Made by a program: the position numbers and the translations under genes
Notes under the pieces: generated by a model
Seen by the model: the letters and a program-made list of their open reading frames with translations, nothing else
The model's database searches: none
What the model was told of the DNA's origin: nothing
Shown: piece by piece, positions 26,476 through 36,293 of the stretch
How the letters are laid out: every line of letters starts with the position of its first letter
Position numbering within the stretch: the stretch's first letter is position 1
Assembly: GCA_040904625.1 (NCBI GenBank)
Contig: JBBDTC010000131.1
Location: 1 to 37,576 of the forward strand
Direction: 5' to 3'
Origin: JACKNG01 sp040904625
GTDB lineage: Bacteria; Pseudomonadota; Gammaproteobacteria; Ga0077536
DNA length: 37,576 bases

Positions 26476-28868
26476 GTCCAGTTCGTGATCTCGGCGCGGT
26501 CGCTGCCGTGTTCGATGGCGTATTGCATGTGTTCGAGGATGGCGTTCTTCATGCGTTCCTTGACGTGGGCACCGGCGGAGCGCAGGCGCGGCACCCGATC
26601 GATCACATCGATGACGAGGTTGAAGCGGTCGATCTGATTCTTGATCGCGAGTTCCAGAGGTGTGTTGATGTTGCCCTTCTCTTTATAGCCGCGGACGTGG
26701 ATGCGCGCCTGGTTGGTGCGCCGGTAGGTCAGCTTGTGGATGAGCCAGGGGTAGCCGTGATAGTTGAACACAACCGGCTTGTCCGGCGTGAACAGCGTGT
26801 CGAAATCGACGTTCGACAGGCCGTGGGGATGCTCTTCGGGCGGCACCAGGGTGAACAGGTCGACGACGTTGATGAAGCGCACCCGCAAATCCGGGAACTC
26901 CTCGCGCAGGATGGCCGTGGCGGCGAGCGCTTCACGGGTCGGTACGTCGCCGCAGCAGGCCATGACCACATCGGGCACGCCGGGTTCGACGCCGCCCTGG
27001 TCGTTGCTCGCCCACGACCACAGGCCGATGCCTTTGGCGACGTGCCGGATGGCCTGATCCATATCGAGGTACTGCAAATGCTTCTGCTTGTCGCAGACGA
27101 TGACATTGGCGCAGTCGGTGCTGCGCAAGCAGTGTTCGGCCACTGCCAGCAGGCAGTTCGCATCGGGCGGCAGATAGGCACGTACCACCAGCGGGCTCTT
27201 GTTGCTGACCAGGTCGAGAAAACCCGGGTCCTGGTGCGAAAAGCCATTGTGATCCTGGCGCCAGACGGTCGAGGACAAAAGGATATTGGCGGCGGCGACG
27301 GGGCTGCGCCAATGCACGTGATGTTTGGAGATATCGAGCCACTTGGCGAGTTGGTTGAACATCGAGTCGATGACGTGCGCGAAGGCTTCGTAAGTGTGGA
27401 AAAAGCCATGCCGCCCGGTGAGCAGATAGCCTTCCAGCCAGCCGAACAAGGTGTGCTCGGAGAGCATCTCCATGACGCGCCCATCCTGCGCGAGCTGGCC
27501 GCCATCGCTGTCTTCGGGCAGGAAATCGCCCATCCAGGTTTTCTTGCTCGCCTCGAACACGGCTTGCAGGCGATTGGAAGCGGTCTCGTCGGGGCCGAAC
27601 ACGCGGAAGCTGCTCGGGTTGCGGCGCAGGATGTCGCGCAGGTATTGCCCCAACGGGTGGGTATTCTCCGCTTCGCTGGTGCCGGGCTTGGCCACCGGCA
27701 CGGCGTAATCGCGGAAATCAGGTAGACGCAGATCCTTGCGCAGCAATCCGCCGTTGGCGTGCGGATTGGCGCTCATGCGGCGGTTGCCGGTCGGGGCCAG
27801 TGCGCGGAGTTCCGGTAGCAGGCGTCCTGCGGCGTCGAAGAGTTCCTCCGCGCGGTAGCTTTTCATCCACTGCTCGAGGATGGCGAGATGGGTCGGGTTG
27901 CTGCGCATGTCCGCCATCGGCACCTGGTGCGAGCGCCACGAGCCTTCGACCTTGTGGCCGTCGATCTCTTGCGGTCCGGTCCATCCTTTGGGGGTGCGCA
28001 GGACGATCATCGGCCAGCGTGGCCGCTCGCCCACTCCCTCGGTACGTGCACGGGTCTGAATGGCGCGAATGTCATCGAAGATGGTATCGAGCGTCGCCGC
28101 CATGAGCTGGTGCATGCTGGCCGGGTCATCACCTTCGACGAAATAGGGAGTATAGCCGTAACCGTGAAAAAGGGCCTCGAGCTCGTCGTGACTGACTCGC
28201 GCGAGCACCGTCGGATTGGCAATCTTGTAGCCGTTCAGGTGGAGGATGGGTAATACCGCGCCGTCCCGCGCCGGGTTCAGGAACTTGTTCGAATGCCAAG
28301 CCGTGGCCAGCGGACCGGTCTCGGCTTCACCGTCACCGACCACGGCGGCGACGATGAGTTCGGGATTGTCGAATGCCGCCCCGAAGGCGTGCGACAGGGA
28401 GTAGCCGAGCTCGCCACCTTCGTGGATCGAGCCCGGCGCTTCGGGGGTCATGTGGCTGCCGATATAACCGGGGAAGGAGAACTGTTTGAAGAAGCGACGC
28501 AGGCCGTCCTCGTCCTCGCTCTTGTCCGGGTAGATTTCGGCGTACGTTCCCTCGAGATAGGTCGGGCCGAGCACGCCGGGAGCGCCGTGACCAGGTCCGG
28601 CGATGAAGATCATGTCCAGATCGCGTGCCTTGATCAGGCGATTGAGGTGCAAATAGATGAACGACAGGCCGGGGCTCGATCCCCAGTGGCCGAGGACGCG
28701 ATGTTTGATGTGCTCGACCGCCAGCGGGTGTTTCAACAGCGGATTGTCGACGAGGTGAATCATGCCGACGGTGAGGTAATTGCAGGCGCGCCACCAGGCA
28801 TCCATGCGGGCCAGTTCGTCGGCGGCGAGGGGAGTGGCGGCGTTCCTGGCCGCGGCGGAATTGCTCAT
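26463..28868 (-). CDS. xfp: Phosphoketolase
   Basis: An 801-residue thiamine diphosphate-dependent phosphoketolase that converts xylulose 5-phosphate and/or fructose 6-phosphate with phosphate into acetyl phosphate plus glyceraldehyde 3-phosphate or erythrose 4-phosphate. Family blocks are easy to see: GPGHGAPG (91-98), EGTYAEIYPD (106-115), the TPP-binding GDGEAETGP (178-186), and HLNGYKIANPT. Length is normal. Whether it uses F6P as well as X5P cannot be told from sequence by eye. It lies between ackA (57 bp upstream) and glgP (overlapping downstream) on the same strand, so its acetyl phosphate product is probably used by the adjacent acetate kinase to make ATP. Confidence 0.97.
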
Positions 28869-28925
28869 CGGGTCGGTTCCTCAGCTCGGGTACGGGTCAG
28901 TGACACTGTACGCTGCCTCGGGGGT

Positions 28926-30041
28926 TCATGCGGCGACCGCGTCGAAAAGCAGCGCGGCCCGCGCCAGGGCGTGTGCCTCGTCGACCGCGATGACGTGCGC
29001 GGCGATGGTCGAGGAGGTGCTGCTGATGCGGCTGACGGGCCCGCTGGCGGCCTCGTTGGCGGCCTCGTCGAGGACGAGACCGGCCCATTCGAAGTCGCTC
29101 AGCAGGCGTGCGCGGATGGCTGGTGCATTTTCACCGATGCCACCACCGATGAGGACGGCATCGGCACTGCCGAGGACGGCAAGGTAGGCACCGAGATACT
29201 TGCGCGCGCGGTGACAGAAGACGTCCACCGCGAGCCGTGCACTGGGGGCCTCACTGGCGAGAAGTGCACGCATGTCCGCAGCGATCCCGGATATCCCGAG
29301 CAGGCCCGAGCTTCGCGAGAGCATCGCCTCGAGTTCGTCGACCGGCATGCCGACGACTCCCAGCAGGTAGGTCAGTACGCCCGCATCGACGTCGCCGGCC
29401 CGCGTGCCCATGACCAGGCCCTCGAGCGGCGAGAAGCCCATCGAGGTGTCCAGGGGGCGGCCGTCGGCAATCGCCGCCATCGAGCACCCCGAACCGAGCT
29501 GCATGGTGACGACGCGACCCGTTTTGGTGCCATGTATCCCGCACCAGCTGTGCCATAGGGCACTGTGAGCCAGCCCGTGAAAACCGTAGCGGCGCAGGTG
29601 ATGCGCGTCGACCAGCGCGTGGGGCAGGGCATAGGTGCGCGCAGCGGCCGGTAAATCAGCAAAAAATCCAGTATCGAAGACCGCTATCTGGCAGGCGCTC
29701 TCGCCGAGCACGGCTCGGCAGTGGCCAATCCATGCGAGCGCGGCCGGATTATGCAGCGGTGCGAGTGAGGCGAGGCGTTCGATCTCGCACTCGACATCGT
29801 CGTCGATACGGCAGGGTGCACTCAGGTGTGGTCCGCCGTGGACGATACGATGGGCCACGGTCCAGTGCGCGCCCGGCGGCAGGCGTCCGACGAAGTCGCG
29901 CAGCAGCCGGGCCCCGTCAGTCCGATCAGGCGTCTCGTGGTGCGCACTCGCCAGCGGTGCCGCGTCGTCATCGAAGTCGGCGGCGAAGGCGGCGAGGCGT
30001 ACCGACGAACTGCCGGCATTGACGGTGAGCAGCAACTTCAT
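28926..30041 (-). CDS. ackA: Acetate kinase, short variant
   Basis: A 371-residue acetate kinase making ATP and acetate from acetyl phosphate. N7 in TVNAGSSS, HRIVHGG (64-70), D123 in VFDTGFF, H155 in RYGFHG and R214 in MGTRAGDVD match the catalytic residues, and a late Glu occurs in AVDEAHALA. The usual HLGNG block is QLGSG (181-185), so the conserved His is Gln. It is shorter than the roughly 400-residue norm. The start is ATG 30041 because GGAGCAGGGG lies just upstream; longer in-frame starts are less likely. It is the first gene of the ackA-xfp-glgP operon and completes the phosphoketolase route to ATP. Confidence 0.93.
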   Translation of the reverse strand: MKLLLTVNAGSSSVRLAAFAADFDDDAAPLASAHHETPDRTDGARLLRDFVGRLPPGAHWTVAHRIVHGGPHLSAPCRIDDDVECEIERLASLAPLHNPAALAWIGHCRAVLGESACQIAVFDTGFFADLPAAARTYALPHALVDAHHLRRYGFHGLAHSALWHSWCGIHGTKTGRVVTMQLGSGCSMAAIADGRPLDTSMGFSPLEGLVMGTRAGDVDAGVLTYLLGVVGMPVDELEAMLSRSSGLLGISGIAADMRALLASEAPSARLAVDVFCHRARKYLGAYLAVLGSADAVLIGGGIGENAPAIRARLLSDFEWAGLVLDEAANEAASGPVSRISSTSSTIAAHVIAVDEAHALARAALLFDAVAA

Positions 30042-30192
30042 CCCCTGCTCCATGAAGATCAACTTGGCATACTGCGCTGCCGTTGGCGCGAGGTGCTTGA
30101 TCACGATCACGATTGGGTCGTTTCGAGACTCGCGCCGTTCGCCGTGATGGGAGGCTGTCTGCCACAGATCGGTGGTTTATCCTGGGCACATC

Positions 30193-31461
30193 ATGAGCAT
30201 GGCATCGATGACCGATCTGGCGATACCCGACTGGGCGGCCGATATGGCGGCCGGCCACTGGTATCGTCTGTCTGGCGATGAGCCGGATCTGGGCTGGGGG
30301 CCGACGCCCCTCGGTACGCGTTACCTGGAAGACAACGATCCCGCTCACGATGTCGCACTGAATCCGGCGCGGACGCCCAAAGAATCCCTGCGACGGCTGC
30401 TCCGGCGCGAGTGGCAGGCGCCATGGAGTGGGCGCTGTGGTTTCCCGGCCATTACCGAGGCGTGGAACTCAGCCGTGTATGCCTCACGCCTGGGTCCTGC
30501 CGGGGCGATGCTGGTATTCGGTGGTGGCCACGACGATTACTTCGGCTCCGACATGCACGCTTTCGACCTGGCGAGTCGGCAATGGCGGCGACTGACCACC
30601 GGCTATATCGAGGGCGAGGCGGCGGACTACGGCGCCGGCGCCGTCTATGCGGATAGCATTTATCCGGACGGCTCGCCCCTGCCGCCGCATACCTACGGCT
30701 ACGTGCAGTACGATGCCGCTCGGGGACTGTATCTGCTGCTCAAGGGCCAGCTGGAACTCGGCCCCGATGTCGTCTCGGCGCCGGTCCCCCATCTGTTCGC
30801 TCCCGAGACCTGCACCTGGCTGCGCGGACCACGCCACCCGACCGCCGTCATCGATTCCGGCGGTTGTTCGACCTGGGATGCGGCACGCCGCCTGCTGTGG
30901 GGGCACAGCGGCGACGATGGCGGCGGCAATGCTTTCGTCGCCTACAGCCCGGACGGCGAGAATGGTGACGGCAGTCAGGGCTGCTGGGTTCATGATCTGC
31001 CGGGCAAACTGCCCGGCGAAGCCAATCACAATGCCATGCAGATCCACCCCGGCGCGGACCTCATCGTGATGGCGGTCCACCAGCGCGATGCCCTGGCCGC
31101 GCTCACGCCGGAGCGGCCCGAAGCACCGCTCGAAGCCGTCCGCTCGCAAGGCTCACGGCCCAAGCTGCAGCCCTACGCCGCGCTCGACTATGCGCCGGCG
31201 CTGGAGGCCCTCATCTATTACTCCGCCGTCGACGGCGCCGGCCTCTACGCCATCGAATGGGATGGTTGCGCCCATTGGCGCTGCTTGAGCGCGCCCGACA
31301 GCCTCGACCCGATCGCCGATGCGGCGGCCTGTTCGCGCCATCGTGTCAATCGCGCTCACACCTTCGGACGCCTGCGCATCGCGAGCTTCGCCGAATGCGA
31401 TGTGGCCGTGCTGGTACGCCATGTCGATTCGCCGGTGTATGCCATGCGCTTGCCGGGTTGA
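30193..31461 (+). CDS. Kelch-like beta-propeller protein of unknown function
   Basis: About 422 residues from ATG 30193 (30208 is another candidate; no strong ribosome binding site helps). The pattern FGGGHDDYFGSDMHAFDL followed by RQWRRLT is a Kelch-type blade, and similar beta-blade segments with SGGCSTWDAARRLLWGHSG follow. A galactose oxidase-like or Kelch propeller is likely. No signal peptide is evident and I cannot identify catalytic residues. It is transcribed divergently from ackA and is followed by the gcv genes after about 120 bp, so it may be transcribed on its own. Possible roles include binding or isomerising a sugar or peptide, but this is guesswork. Confidence 0.8.
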   Translation: MSMASMTDLAIPDWAADMAAGHWYRLSGDEPDLGWGPTPLGTRYLEDNDPAHDVALNPARTPKESLRRLLRREWQAPWSGRCGFPAITEAWNSAVYASRLGPAGAMLVFGGGHDDYFGSDMHAFDLASRQWRRLTTGYIEGEAADYGAGAVYADSIYPDGSPLPPHTYGYVQYDAARGLYLLLKGQLELGPDVVSAPVPHLFAPETCTWLRGPRHPTAVIDSGGCSTWDAARRLLWGHSGDDGGGNAFVAYSPDGENGDGSQGCWVHDLPGKLPGEANHNAMQIHPGADLIVMAVHQRDALAALTPERPEAPLEAVRSQGSRPKLQPYAALDYAPALEALIYYSAVDGAGLYAIEWDGCAHWRCLSAPDSLDPIADAAACSRHRVNRAHTFGRLRIASFAECDVAVLVRHVDSPVYAMRLPG

Positions 31462-31470
31462 GTTGTGGCG

Positions 31471-31493
31471 CCGCGATCGTTCCCTTATCGCGG
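31471..31493. terminator. Possible terminator hairpin before gcvT
   Basis: ccgcgat (31471-31477) pairs perfectly with atcgcgg (31487-31493) around a nine-base loop, ten bases after the Kelch-like gene stop. There is no T-tract, so it may be a weak terminator or a transcript-end stem. The leader to gcvT contains no recognisable glycine riboswitch. Confidence 0.35.
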
Positions 31494-31584
31494 CCGGCGA
31501 ACGATGCGACAATGGACGCACAGTCACAGCTCAGGATACCGCCCGACATTGACTTCCGACGCCACGCCCGAATCCTCGCAGGCC

Positions 31585-32676
31585 ATGCGTTCGACGCCGC
31601 TCCATGGTCTCCACGAAGCCCTCGGCGCCCGTTTCGTGCCTTTTGCCGGCTACCAGATGCCGGTGCAGTACCCGGCCGGGATCAAGCAGGAGCACCTGCA
31701 CACCCGGGCGCAGGCCTCGCTGTTCGATGTTTCCCATATGGGGCAGATCGCGGTCCGCGGGCCGGCCGCGGCGCTCGAGGACCTCGTCCCCGGCGATATC
31801 GCCGGGCTCGCCGTCGGCCAGCAGCGCTATTCGGTCCTGACCAACGACGCCGGCGGCATCATCGACGACCTCATGATCGCGCGCCTGCCGGAGCACTTGT
31901 TCCTGGTCGTCAACGCCGCCTTCAAGGATGACGTGCGGCGCCATCTCGAGCACGGACTGGGCCCGGCATGCGAAGTCGAGATGATGGACGATCGCGCGCT
32001 GATCGCGCTGCAGGGACCGGCCGCCGCGGCGGTGCTCGGCGCCATCGAACCGGCGCTCGCGCGCCTGCCGTTCATGGCCGTGAGCGAGCTCGAAATCGAT
32101 GGCTCTCCCTGTATCGTCAGCCGCTCGGGCTATACCGGGGAAGACGGCTTCGAGATAGCGCTGCCCGCCGCGGCGGCGGAGCGACTCGCGCGCCGCCTGC
32201 TCGATCACCGCGAAGTTGCCGCAGCCGGCCTGGGTGCACGTGATTCACTGCGTCTCGAGGCCGGCCTGTGCCTGTCCGGCACGGATATCGATGCGGGGAC
32301 CACGCCGGTCGCGGCGGGCCTCAGCTGGGTCGTCGCACGCAAATATCGCGATGGCGTGCAGGCTGCGTGCTTCCCCGGTGCCGCGCGTATCCTCGACGAA
32401 CTGCACAACGGCGCGCCGCGGGTGCGAGTGGGTCTGCGTCTCGACGGCCGCGTGCCGCTGCGTGGCGGCAGCGTGTTGTACGATGCGGGACGCGAAGTCG
32501 GCGTGGTGACCTCGGGCACGTTTGGTCCCAGCGTCGAGCATCCGGTCGCCATGGGTTATGTCGAACGCAACTCGAAAACGCCGGGCACGCAACTCAGTGT
32601 CAGCATCCGTGAGCGCACCCATGTCGTGGTGGTCGCCGCCTTGCCCTTCGTACCCCATCGCTATTACCGCCCCTGA
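31585..32676 (+). CDS. gcvT: Glycine cleavage system T protein (aminomethyltransferase)
   Basis: About 363 residues from ATG 31585, which gives the family-typical opening STPLHGLHEALGARFVPFAG; an upstream TTG at 31549 is an alternative. LFDVSHMGQI, SRSGYTGEDGFEI and GARDSLRLEAGLCLSG are conserved GcvT blocks for tetrahydrofolate and aminomethyl-lipoyl binding. It transfers the methylene group from the H protein to tetrahydrofolate and releases ammonia. It is the first gene of gcvT-gcvH-gcvP. The dihydrolipoamide dehydrogenase (L protein) is not in the window, as is usual. The upstream 31494-31584 sequence shows no riboswitch that I can see. Confidence 0.95.
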   Translation: MRSTPLHGLHEALGARFVPFAGYQMPVQYPAGIKQEHLHTRAQASLFDVSHMGQIAVRGPAAALEDLVPGDIAGLAVGQQRYSVLTNDAGGIIDDLMIARLPEHLFLVVNAAFKDDVRRHLEHGLGPACEVEMMDDRALIALQGPAAAAVLGAIEPALARLPFMAVSELEIDGSPCIVSRSGYTGEDGFEIALPAAAAERLARRLLDHREVAAAGLGARDSLRLEAGLCLSGTDIDAGTTPVAAGLSWVVARKYRDGVQAACFPGAARILDELHNGAPRVRVGLRLDGRVPLRGGSVLYDAGREVGVVTSGTFGPSVEHPVAMGYVERNSKTPGTQLSVSIRERTHVVVVAALPFVPHRYYRP

Positions 32677-32693
32677 ACGAGGATTTCATCACC

Positions 32694-33065
32694 ATGCTCC
32701 GCTATACGACCGATCACGAATGGCTGCGCACCGAAGACGACGGTACGTTGACGGTAGGCATCACCGACTACGCCCAGGAACAACTCGGTGACATCGTCTA
32801 TGTCGAACTGCCCGAAGTCGGGCGCGAAATCGCGGCTGGCGAATTGCTGGTCGTGATCGAGTCGGTCAAGGCCGTCGGGGAAATCAAGATGCCCTGCGCG
32901 GCGACGGTGCGGGCGGTCAACGAGACGCTCGCCGACCAGCCCGAACTCGTCAACAGCGACGCTGCCGGCAGCGGCTGGCTGGCCCGCATCGAACCCGCCG
33001 ATGCCAGCGCGCTCGAGGCGCTGATGGACGATAAGGCATATCAGGATTACCTCGGCTCCTTATAG
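32694..33065 (+). CDS. gcvH: Glycine cleavage system H protein
   Basis: A 123-residue lipoyl carrier protein. The lipoylation site is Lys59 in VIESVKAVGEI, the family ESVKA motif, and the rest of the protein matches the H-protein length and pattern (TDHEWLR near the start, GITDYAQEQLGDIVYVELP). It shuttles the aminomethyl group between GcvP and GcvT. It begins 17 bp after gcvT, and gcvP follows after about 48 bp, so the three genes are one operon. Confidence 0.97.
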   Translation: MLRYTTDHEWLRTEDDGTLTVGITDYAQEQLGDIVYVELPEVGREIAAGELLVVIESVKAVGEIKMPCAATVRAVNETLADQPELVNSDAAGSGWLARIEPADASALEALMDDKAYQDYLGSL

Positions 33066-33113
33066 CCGGCCAGCCGCCGCGGCGTACGCGGCGGGATCCA
33101 CACAGGAGAGACG

Positions 33114-36002
33114 ATGAGCCTCAGAGATTTCGAGATGCGCGGTGATTTCATCCGCCGTCACATCGGTCCGGATGACGAACAGGTCGGCGCCATGCTCGAT
33201 ACGCTCGGTCTGCGCGCGCTGGAGGACATCGTCCCCCGTGCGGTTCCGGACGATATCGTCTCGCACACCCCGCTGGCCCTGACCGATACCATCAGCGAGC
33301 AGGCCGTGCTGGGATATCTCCGCACCATGCGGGCGCGCAACCGCGTCTACGTATCGATGATCGGCATGGGTTATCACGGCACGCTGATGCCTGAAGTCAT
33401 CAAGCGCAACGTCCTCGAGAATCCCGGCTGGTACACCGCCTATACCCCCTATCAGGCCGAGATCAGCCAGGGACGCCTGGAGGCCTTGCTGAATTTCCAG
33501 CAGGTCATCATCGACTTGACCGGCCTGCCGGTCGCCAATGCGTCATTGCTTGACGAAGCGACTGCCGCTGCCGAGGCCATGGCCATGACCCGGCGGGTGT
33601 CGCGCGCGGCAAGCATGCGCTACGTGGTCGATGGCGACTGTCACCCGCAGACCATCGCCGTGCTGCGCACCCGTGCGCGTCACTTCGGCTTCGAACTCGA
33701 GGTCGGCGATCCGGCCACGCTGGTGGCGGCGGGTGCCTGCTTCGGCGTGTTGCTGCAGTACCCCGGTTCGAGCGGCGCGGTGCGCGATCCCGGCGCGGTG
33801 ATCGAGGCCGCCCACGCGCACGGTGGCCTGGCCACGGTGGCGGCAGATCCGCTGGCCCTGGTGATGCTCCGCGCACCGGGCGACATGGGGGCGGATATCG
33901 TCGTCGGCAGTGCGCAGCGCTTTGGCGTTTCGATGGGCTATGGCGGCCCGCATGCGGCTTTCTTCGCCACCCGTGATGAGCATGTGCGCGCTATGCCTGG
34001 ACGCATCATCGGCGTCTCGGTCGATCGCGACGGTCAGCCGGCGCTGCGCATGGCGCTGCAGACCCGTGAACAGCACATCCGGCGCGAGAAGGCCACCAGC
34101 AACATCTGCACCGCGCAGGTGCTGCTCGCCATCATCGCCGGCTTCTATGCCGTCTATCACGGCCCGCAGGGTCTCGCCACGATCGCCAATCGCGTCCACC
34201 GTCTGGCCCGGATCTTCGCCAGTGCGCTCGGCAGCATCGGCTATGAGGTCCTCACGCCCGAATTCTTCGATACCTTCACGCTGCACGTGCCGCACCGCGC
34301 GCGGCGCCTGGCCGCGCGGGCGCGCGAGGCCGGCATCAATCTGCGCGTGATCGATGCCGATCACCTCGGCATCGCCTTCGACGAGACCATCAACCGGGCC
34401 GTGCTGCGGACGCTGTGGACGGTGTTCACCCGCGACGCCGAGGACGAACTCAATATCCGGGAAATCGATGCCCAACTCGAGCAATGCCTGCCAGCCGAGC
34501 TGTTGCGCAGCACACCGATACTGACTCACCCGGTCTTTTCGCGGTATCACTCGGAAACCGAGATGATGCGCTACATGCGTCGCCTCGCGCGCCGCGACAT
34601 CGCGCTCGATCGCGCCATGATCCCGCTCGGTTCGTGCACCATGAAACTCAATGCCGCGGCCGAACTGCAGGCCTTGTCGTACCGCGAGTTTGCCGATCTG
34701 CATCCTTTCGTGCCGCTCGACCAGGCCCAGGGTTATCAACAGATGTTCGCCGAACTCGAGAGTATGCTCTGCGATCTGACCGGCTTTGGTGCCTTCTCGC
34801 TGCAGCCGAATGCGGGCTCGCAGGGCGAGTACGCCGGGCTGCTGGTGATCCGCAAATACCATGAGGTCCGTGGCGAGGGCGCACGCGACGTGTGCCTGAT
34901 CCCGTCCTCGGCTCATGGCACCAATCCGGCCAGTGCAGCCATGGCCGGACTCAAGGTCGTCCTGGTCGCCTGCGACGAGGACGGCAACGTCGATGTAGCG
35001 GATCTCGCCGCCAAGGTGACGGCCCACAGCGAACGTCTGGCCGCGCTCATGGTCACCTATCCATCGACCCACGGTGTGTTCGAGGCGGCCATCCGTGAAG
35101 TCTGCGCGCTGGTCCATGACCATGGCGGCCAGGTCTATATGGACGGCGCCAATCTGAACGCGCTGGTCGGGATATGCCGTCCGGCCGAAATCGGCGCCGA
35201 CGTCATGCACGTCAACTTGCACAAGACCTTTGCCATCCCGCACGGCGGGGGCGGTCCGGGCATGGGCCCGATCGGCGTCCAGGCGCATCTCATGCCCTAC
35301 CTGCCGGATCACCCGGTCGTCGACGGCGTCAATCCGGCCGCCGGGCCCCACGGCACCATCGGCACCGTGTCGGCCGCGCCGTGGGGTTCGGCCAGTATCC
35401 TTTCGATCTCGTGGGCCTATATCGCAATGATGGGCGCCCAGGGACTGCGTCGCGCGACCCTCGTTGCCATCCTTGCCGCGAACTACATTGCGCACCGCCT
35501 GCGCGATCACTACCCGGTGCTGTATACGGGCAAGAACGACATGGTTGCGCACGAGTGCATCATCGATTTGCGCGACATCAAGGCCCGCACCGGCGTGTCG
35601 GTCGACGATGTCGCCAAGCGCCTGGCCGACTACGGCTTTCATGCCCCGACCATGTCGTTCCCGGTCGCCGATACCCTGATGATCGAGCCGACCGAGAGCG
35701 AGAACAAGCGCGAGATCGATCGCTTCTGCGCGGCCATGATTGCGATCCGGGCCGAGATTGCCGCGATTGAAGCCGGCACCGCGGATCGCATAGCCAACCC
35801 GCTGAAGAATGCACCACATACCCATCGCCTGCTGATAGCCGAGCAATGGGATCGACCCTACAGCAAGGCCGAGGCCTTCTTCCCCATGGGCCTCGACGAG
35901 GAGGACAAGTACTGGCCGCCGGTTGCGCGCATCGACAACGTCTACGGCGACAAACATCTGCATTGCAGCTGCCTGCCGGTAGAGGCTTACGCCGATGAGT
36001 AA
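33114..36002 (+). CDS. gcvP: Glycine dehydrogenase (decarboxylating), P protein
   Basis: A 962-residue single-chain P protein, the usual length, that decarboxylates glycine and loads the aminomethyl group onto GcvH. The PLP lysine is K704 in NLHKTFAIPHGGGGPG. The N-terminal half has MGYHGTLMPEVIKRN and YTPYQAEISQGRLEALLNFQ, and the C-terminal half SCTMKLNAAAE. A ggagag ribosome binding site precedes the ATG. The C-terminus (LHCSCLPVEAYADE) looks complete. Its stop codon overlaps the minus-strand TRIC fragment, marking a junction point. Confidence 0.97.
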   Translation: MSLRDFEMRGDFIRRHIGPDDEQVGAMLDTLGLRALEDIVPRAVPDDIVSHTPLALTDTISEQAVLGYLRTMRARNRVYVSMIGMGYHGTLMPEVIKRNVLENPGWYTAYTPYQAEISQGRLEALLNFQQVIIDLTGLPVANASLLDEATAAAEAMAMTRRVSRAASMRYVVDGDCHPQTIAVLRTRARHFGFELEVGDPATLVAAGACFGVLLQYPGSSGAVRDPGAVIEAAHAHGGLATVAADPLALVMLRAPGDMGADIVVGSAQRFGVSMGYGGPHAAFFATRDEHVRAMPGRIIGVSVDRDGQPALRMALQTREQHIRREKATSNICTAQVLLAIIAGFYAVYHGPQGLATIANRVHRLARIFASALGSIGYEVLTPEFFDTFTLHVPHRARRLAARAREAGINLRVIDADHLGIAFDETINRAVLRTLWTVFTRDAEDELNIREIDAQLEQCLPAELLRSTPILTHPVFSRYHSETEMMRYMRRLARRDIALDRAMIPLGSCTMKLNAAAELQALSYREFADLHPFVPLDQAQGYQQMFAELESMLCDLTGFGAFSLQPNAGSQGEYAGLLVIRKYHEVRGEGARDVCLIPSSAHGTNPASAAMAGLKVVLVACDEDGNVDVADLAAKVTAHSERLAALMVTYPSTHGVFEAAIREVCALVHDHGGQVYMDGANLNALVGICRPAEIGADVMHVNLHKTFAIPHGGGGPGMGPIGVQAHLMPYLPDHPVVDGVNPAAGPHGTIGTVSAAPWGSASILSISWAYIAMMGAQGLRRATLVAILAANYIAHRLRDHYPVLYTGKNDMVAHECIIDLRDIKARTGVSVDDVAKRLADYGFHAPTMSFPVADTLMIEPTESENKREIDRFCAAMIAIRAEIAAIEAGTADRIANPLKNAPHTHRLLIAEQWDRPYSKAEAFFPMGLDEEDKYWPPVARIDNVYGDKHLHCSCLPVEAYADE

Positions 36003-36199
36003 TGCTCTACCCAGTAGAACGGGCGCCGGTCGAGCAGGACGTCGCGCACCGCGCCGCCGCCGAATGCGGTGACGAAAGCGACGGTGAACACGCCGACTAC
36101 GTCCATCTGCTTGTTGCGGGCCTCCGCAATGCCGGAAATGGCGAAGGCGAGTACGGCGATCAGTTCGATGGCCGCGACGACGGCGAAGCCCGTGTTCAT
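35987..36199 (-). pseudogene. Truncated TRIC/UPF0126 (YadS-like) membrane channel gene
   Basis: The 70-codon frame from ATG 36199 reads as the N-terminal part of a TRIC-type (UPF0126, PF03458) membrane protein: IELIAVLAFAISGIAEA, then MDVVGVFTVAFVTAFGGG and RDVLLDRRPFYWVEH. Intact relatives have about 200 residues with two homologous three-helix repeats. Here the match stops after WVEH and four unrelated residues (YSSA) precede a stop codon within the end of gcvP, so the second repeat is missing. gcvP itself is complete. The gene was therefore probably cut by a deletion or rearrangement at the gcvP 3' edge. A functional short product is possible but unlikely. No ribosome binding site is obvious. 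Confidence 0.75.
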
Positions 36200-36293
36200 C
36201 AGTAGCGCCGCGAGCAGCGCGCCCGGCGGCGAGTGATCGGGACTCGCGGCCGCAGCGCACAGGCGGCGCGCGGTGTCGCCGCCGAGGGCGTGT

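Noticed and set aside
31462..31584. Glycine riboswitch before gcvT
   Set aside because: I looked for the paired aptamer pattern in the leader but saw only a short GC-rich hairpin; the leader is also too short for a tandem aptamer.
33543..36260. Very long minus-strand open frame (905 codons) opposite gcvP
   Set aside because: GC-rich coding DNA often leaves the antisense frame open. The plus-strand GcvP is full length with all catalytic motifs and the antisense product matches no family.
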